Origin: Clostridiaceae bacterium
GTDB taxonomy: Bacteria > Bacillota > Clostridia > Saccharofermentanales > UBA5734
Direction: 5' to 3'
Assembly (NCBI GenBank): GCA_012727965.1
Contig: JAAYFZ010000380.1
Coordinates: 1-16,875 of the forward strand
DNA: 16,875 nt
Positions 13,851 to 16,875 of the stretch are shown piece after piece. Under the pieces are notes generated by a model. It did no database searches and was not told the DNA's origin. It was given only the letters and a program-made list of their open reading frames with translations. The translations under genes and the position numbers were made by a program. Every line of letters begins with the position of its first letter. Position 1 is the first letter of the stretch.

Positions 13851-15860
13851 ATGCGTGATGGTTTCATCAAGGCAGCAGCCGTGTCACCAAAAATCAAGGT
13901 GGCTGACTGCAAATACAATACCGATCAAATCAAGGCAGCTATCAAAAAGGCCGCGGCAGAAGGTGTTCAACTGCTTGTACTGCCTGAGCTTAGCATAACA
14001 GGCTATACCTGCGGTGACCTTTTCTTGAGCCGAGTCCTGCAGCAAGCTGCTGAGCAGGCACTCGAGGAACTCGCTGCATTTACCACAGAACTCGATATGG
14101 TTGTGCTGGTCGGTTTGCCGCTAGCAGTAGGCAACAATCTGTATAATACAGCAGCTGTGTTGAACCGAGGCGAAATTCTGGGAATCGTTCCTAAGCAGTA
14201 CGTTCCAAATTATGGCGAGTTCTATGAAATGCGGCATTTTACTTCAGCTTCTCAGTCTGATCTTGTCAGAGAAATCGACTTATGTGGCCGCAAAGTCATA
14301 TTTGGTCAGAGACAGTTGTTTTCCTGCACAGAAATGCCGGACTTAACAATAGCCGCAGAAATCTGTGAGGATCTCTGGGTCGCGCAACAGCCATCTGCCA
14401 GGCATTCATTGGCAGGAGCCACCGTAATCTGCAACCTGTCGGCCAGCGATGAAATCATCGGTAAGGCAGATTATCGGCGCATGCTGGTCAAGAGTCAGTC
14501 CGCCCGCCTGATCTGCGGTTATATCTATGCTGATGCCGGCATCGGTGAATCGACTACTGACTTGGTTTTTGCCGGTCATAATATGATCTACGAGAACGGC
14601 CGCAAATTGGCTGAAGCTGAACTCTTCAGCGGTGATTTGATTATAACTGAGCTTGATATGCAGCTGATAGCTTCTGAGAGAAGGCGCCAGAATACGTATG
14701 GTGTCATACAAAATGACTTGCAGCTCTACGACCAGCACGGCTATCAGGTGACTCAGTTTTCTCTAAAAAGCAAAGAGCATTCACTTAAGAGGACATGGCC
14801 GGCCTATCCTTTTGTCCCCTCAGAAATTTCTGAACTGTCAGCGCGCTGTGAGCAAATACTGACAATTCAGATGCAAGGCCTGCGCAAGCGTCTTGAGCAT
14901 GTAGGCGCAAGAGCAGCCGTAATCGGTCTTTCCGGCGGCCTCGATTCAACTCTGGCACTACTCGTAACTGCCAGAGCTTTTGATGCTCTAGGCCTGGACC
15001 GCAGCGGTATTGTATCAATTACTATGCCGGGATTCGGAACTACTGACCGCACCTACAGCAATGCTCTCGAGCTTGCCCGTTCGCTCGGTACGACGCTAAG
15101 AGAAATACCGATCCAAGCGGCTGTGTTGCAGCATTTTGCCGATATCGGACATCCTGTAGACCAACATGATGTCACATATGAAAATTCACAGGCACGCGAA
15201 CGTACACAAATCCTGATGGACATCGCAAATCAGATTAGCGGACTTGTAATCGGCACAGGCGATCTGTCTGAGCTGGCACTCGGCTGGGCCACCTATAATG
15301 GCGATCATATGTCTATGTATGGTGTCAACGCATCCGTCCCGAAAACACTGATCAGGCATCTTGTAGCTCATGCTGCCAGACAGGCTGAAGCAGTCGAAAA
15401 ACAGGAAAAAGACACAATTGCTGAGCAAGATAAAATACCAGCCAGAAAACTTAGCGCTGTGCTGCGTGATGTTTTGGCTACTCCTGTAAGCCCTGAACTT
15501 CTGCCGCCGCAGGATGGAGAAATTTCTCAGAAAACAGAGCATCTGGTCGGACCTTATGCTCTCCATGATTTCTTCCTCTACTATTTTGTACGATACGGCT
15601 TCAGCCCTGCCAAAATAAGACGACTGGCGAAGTCGGCTTTTGCCGGTGATGAAGAATTGGAGCCACAGATCGACCGCTGGCTTGAGGTTTTCATCAGGCG
15701 TTTCTTCTCGCAGCAGTTCAAACGTTCCTGCCTGCCCGATGGGCCGAAGGTCGGCAGCGTTACCCTGTCCCCCAGGGGCGACTGGCGCATGCCCAGCGAT
15801 GCTTCCGCTGAGTTGTGGCTTGAGGATCTTAGAAGAGCAGTCGATATGTCTGCCGATTGA
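13851..15860 (+). CDS. nadE: Glutamine-dependent NAD+ synthetase
   Basis: This enzyme makes NAD+ from deamido-NAD, ATP and glutamine, the last step of NAD synthesis. The 669-residue protein has an N-terminal nitrilase-type glutaminase domain with the triad Glu46 (LPELSITGY), Lys115 (VPKQYVPNYGEFYE) and Cys172 (AAEICEDLW), and a C-terminal synthetase domain with the ATP-binding loop SGGLDS (361-366) and GTGDLSELALGW (468-479). Both active sites are complete, so glutamine can be the nitrogen source. The start at 13851 is preferred over an in-frame ATG at 13827 because GGAGGA lies 7 bases before it. mutM follows 18 bp after the stop, so the two are probably one operon. azlCD diverges from it. 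Confidence 0.97.
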   Translation: MRDGFIKAAAVSPKIKVADCKYNTDQIKAAIKKAAAEGVQLLVLPELSITGYTCGDLFLSRVLQQAAEQALEELAAFTTELDMVVLVGLPLAVGNNLYNTAAVLNRGEILGIVPKQYVPNYGEFYEMRHFTSASQSDLVREIDLCGRKVIFGQRQLFSCTEMPDLTIAAEICEDLWVAQQPSARHSLAGATVICNLSASDEIIGKADYRRMLVKSQSARLICGYIYADAGIGESTTDLVFAGHNMIYENGRKLAEAELFSGDLIITELDMQLIASERRRQNTYGVIQNDLQLYDQHGYQVTQFSLKSKEHSLKRTWPAYPFVPSEISELSARCEQILTIQMQGLRKRLEHVGARAAVIGLSGGLDSTLALLVTARAFDALGLDRSGIVSITMPGFGTTDRTYSNALELARSLGTTLREIPIQAAVLQHFADIGHPVDQHDVTYENSQARERTQILMDIANQISGLVIGTGDLSELALGWATYNGDHMSMYGVNASVPKTLIRHLVAHAARQAEAVEKQEKDTIAEQDKIPARKLSAVLRDVLATPVSPELLPPQDGEISQKTEHLVGPYALHDFFLYYFVRYGFSPAKIRRLAKSAFAGDEELEPQIDRWLEVFIRRFFSQQFKRSCLPDGPKVGSVTLSPRGDWRMPSDASAELWLEDLRRAVDMSAD

Positions 15861-15878
15861 TATAAGGAGAATGCATAT

Positions 15879-16772
15879 ATGCCGGAGTTGCCGGAAGTTG
15901 AAACAATTAGACGTAGTCTCATCCCGAAGCTGGTTGGACGTGTCATCGAAGATGTTGAGCTGATCAGACCAGAGATTCTGATCAATGAGAGCGGTAAGGG
16001 ATTGACTGGCTGGAAAATCAGTGGTCTTAGACGCAGAGGCAAATATCTGCTGATCGATGCCTCCGGCAGCAACACTGAAACTGGCAAAAGCAAAGCAGCT
16101 TCAGATAACAGTGGTGCTGATGGCGTTACGGTCGTAATTCATCTACGCATGACCGGACAGCTGCTGCTCGATGAGACAGGCGAGATGGTGCGTGATCATG
16201 TTCATATCCGTTTTAAAATGATCGATCCGGATGACGGCAGTATAATCTACCTGCTATTTCGCGATGTGCGTCGTTTCGGGCGAATCTGGTTTTTCCCAGG
16301 TGGCCAGGAAGAGCTTCAGTCAGGTCTGGCAGCGCTTGGCCCTGAACCTCTGTCAGATAATTGGAGTATTGATCAGCTGTCGGCTGGACTTGCCAGACAT
16401 CCAAAGAGCAATATTAAGAATGTACTTCTCAATCAGCATGTGGTCGCCGGTCTCGGCAATATATATGTCGATGAAGCACTGTTTCGTTCAGGCATAAGTC
16501 CTATCAGGAGTGCAGCCAGCCTGAACCAGGCTGAGACAACTAAACTCTATGATTCCATACGTACTATTCTCGAGGCAGCTATCGGACATAGAGGAACTTC
16601 TTTTCGCGATTATGTCGACGGGCTAAATACAAAAGGACATTTCCAGTATGAGCTCAAGGTTTATTCGCGTGGCGGCCTCGATTGTCCGGTCTGTGGTCAG
16701 ACCATACTTAAGAGAAGGGTCGCCGGCCGCGGCACCTGCAGTTGTCCGCAGTGTCAGCCAGATCCAGGATAA
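15879..16772 (+). CDS. mutM: Formamidopyrimidine-DNA glycosylase (Fpg/MutM)
   Basis: MutM removes 8-oxoguanine and formamidopyrimidines from DNA and nicks the abasic site. The 297-residue protein begins MPELPEVET with catalytic Pro2 and Glu3, has Lys55 in RRGKYLL, HLRMTGQL (88-95), FRDVRRFG (127-134), the helix-two-turn-helix region with NQHVVAGLGNIYVDE (185-199) and a C-terminal zinc finger with Cys269, Cys272, Cys289 and Cys292 plus the contact Arg284. It is about 25 residues longer than the usual family member (about 270), mostly because of a polar Ser/Gly/Asp-rich linker at about 62-82 between the Lys55 strand and HLRMTGQL. AAGGAG lies before the ATG, 18 bp after the NAD synthetase stop. 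The family partner coaE may lie beyond the edge but is not visible. Confidence 0.96.
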   Translation: MPELPEVETIRRSLIPKLVGRVIEDVELIRPEILINESGKGLTGWKISGLRRRGKYLLIDASGSNTETGKSKAASDNSGADGVTVVIHLRMTGQLLLDETGEMVRDHVHIRFKMIDPDDGSIIYLLFRDVRRFGRIWFFPGGQEELQSGLAALGPEPLSDNWSIDQLSAGLARHPKSNIKNVLLNQHVVAGLGNIYVDEALFRSGISPIRSAASLNQAETTKLYDSIRTILEAAIGHRGTSFRDYVDGLNTKGHFQYELKVYSRGGLDCPVCGQTILKRRVAGRGTCSCPQCQPDPG

Positions 16773-16853
16773 CAAAACAACTGCAGGCTCGAGGTCCTCG
16801 AAGCTTCGCAGAGAATCAAAACAACTGCAGGCTCGAGGTACTCGAAGCTTCGC
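16773..16853. repeat. Tandem direct repeat, two 37-bp units with 44-bp period
   Basis: Units at 16773-16809 and 16817-16853 are identical except one base (C at 16796, A at 16840). Each begins CAAAACAACTGCAGG and contains TCGAG...CTCGA and the palindrome CGAAGCTTCG. It starts immediately after the mutM stop codon. No coding frame or T-run is associated with it. Confidence 0.85.
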
Positions 16854-16875
16854 TTCTGCGGAATACTCGCCTGCA
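16826..16875. repeat. Inverted repeat running into the right edge
   Basis: TGCAGGC (16826-16832) is mirrored by GCCTGCA (16869-16875) at the last base of the window. Smaller palindromes lie inside. The arms may continue past the edge, so the full size is unknown. Confidence 0.5.

Noticed and set aside
16781..16850. PstI, XhoI and HindIII-like hexamers close together, as in a cloning polylinker
   Set aside because: The sites lie within two diverged tandem units and palindromes directly after a natural gene. A polylinker would not repeat with a 44-bp period and a point change. An assembly or vector remnant is not fully excluded.
16773..16875. Possible CRISPR array
   Set aside because: Only two units are present and the spacer is 7 bp, far too short for CRISPR spacers. 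No cas genes are seen.

Overview
The window reads as chromosomal DNA from a strictly anaerobic, fermentative Firmicute, most likely a clostridial relative. The clues are an [FeFe] hydrogenase of the clostridial/Bacteroidetes 'group B' type with a NuoE-like ferredoxin partner, strong AGGAGG-type ribosome binding sites, sigma-A-like promoters, intrinsic terminators, glutamine-dependent NAD synthetase and AzlC/AzlD. Base composition is moderate in the housekeeping part and clearly more AT-rich around hipBA. No rRNA, tRNA, CRISPR array, transposase or integrase was seen.

Left region (1-2671, all minus strand): an accessory, defence-like block. A hipB-hipA toxin-antitoxin pair is followed by a small SAM-dependent methyltransferase and the N-terminus of a protein with a phospholipase-D-like domain (probably a helicase that continues off the left edge). 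The last two are packed 6 bp apart. The hipBA promoter carries several AT-rich palindromes that look like HipB operators.

Surface and membrane region (2672-4405, minus strand): a membrane-anchored CAP/SCP protein with a long Pro-Thr-Ala spacer, and a hemolysin III/PAQR-family membrane protein.

Energy region (4600-8016, plus strand): a [2Fe-2S] NuoE-like protein, a [FeFe] hydrogenase and enolase. Enolase ends at a strong terminator that abuts the convergent gene for a PF06541-type membrane protein (8011-8919, minus strand).

Transport and signalling region (9153-13697): a two-gene NatAB/YhaQP-like ABC exporter (plus strand), a bidirectional terminator, a solo EAL-domain protein whose catalytic residues are degenerate (minus strand), and an azlCD branched-chain amino acid exporter pair (minus strand).

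Right region (13737-16875, plus strand): glutamine-dependent NAD synthetase, then formamidopyrimidine-DNA glycosylase 18 bp later, and a short tandem and palindromic repeat running into the right edge.

The most notable items are the methyltransferase/PLD pair beside hipBA, the operator-like palindromes of hipBA, the H-cluster motif variants of the hydrogenase, the catalytically degenerate EAL protein, a recurring extended -10 promoter sequence and the palindromic repeats at the right edge. I see no single multi-gene system here that I can call clearly undescribed.
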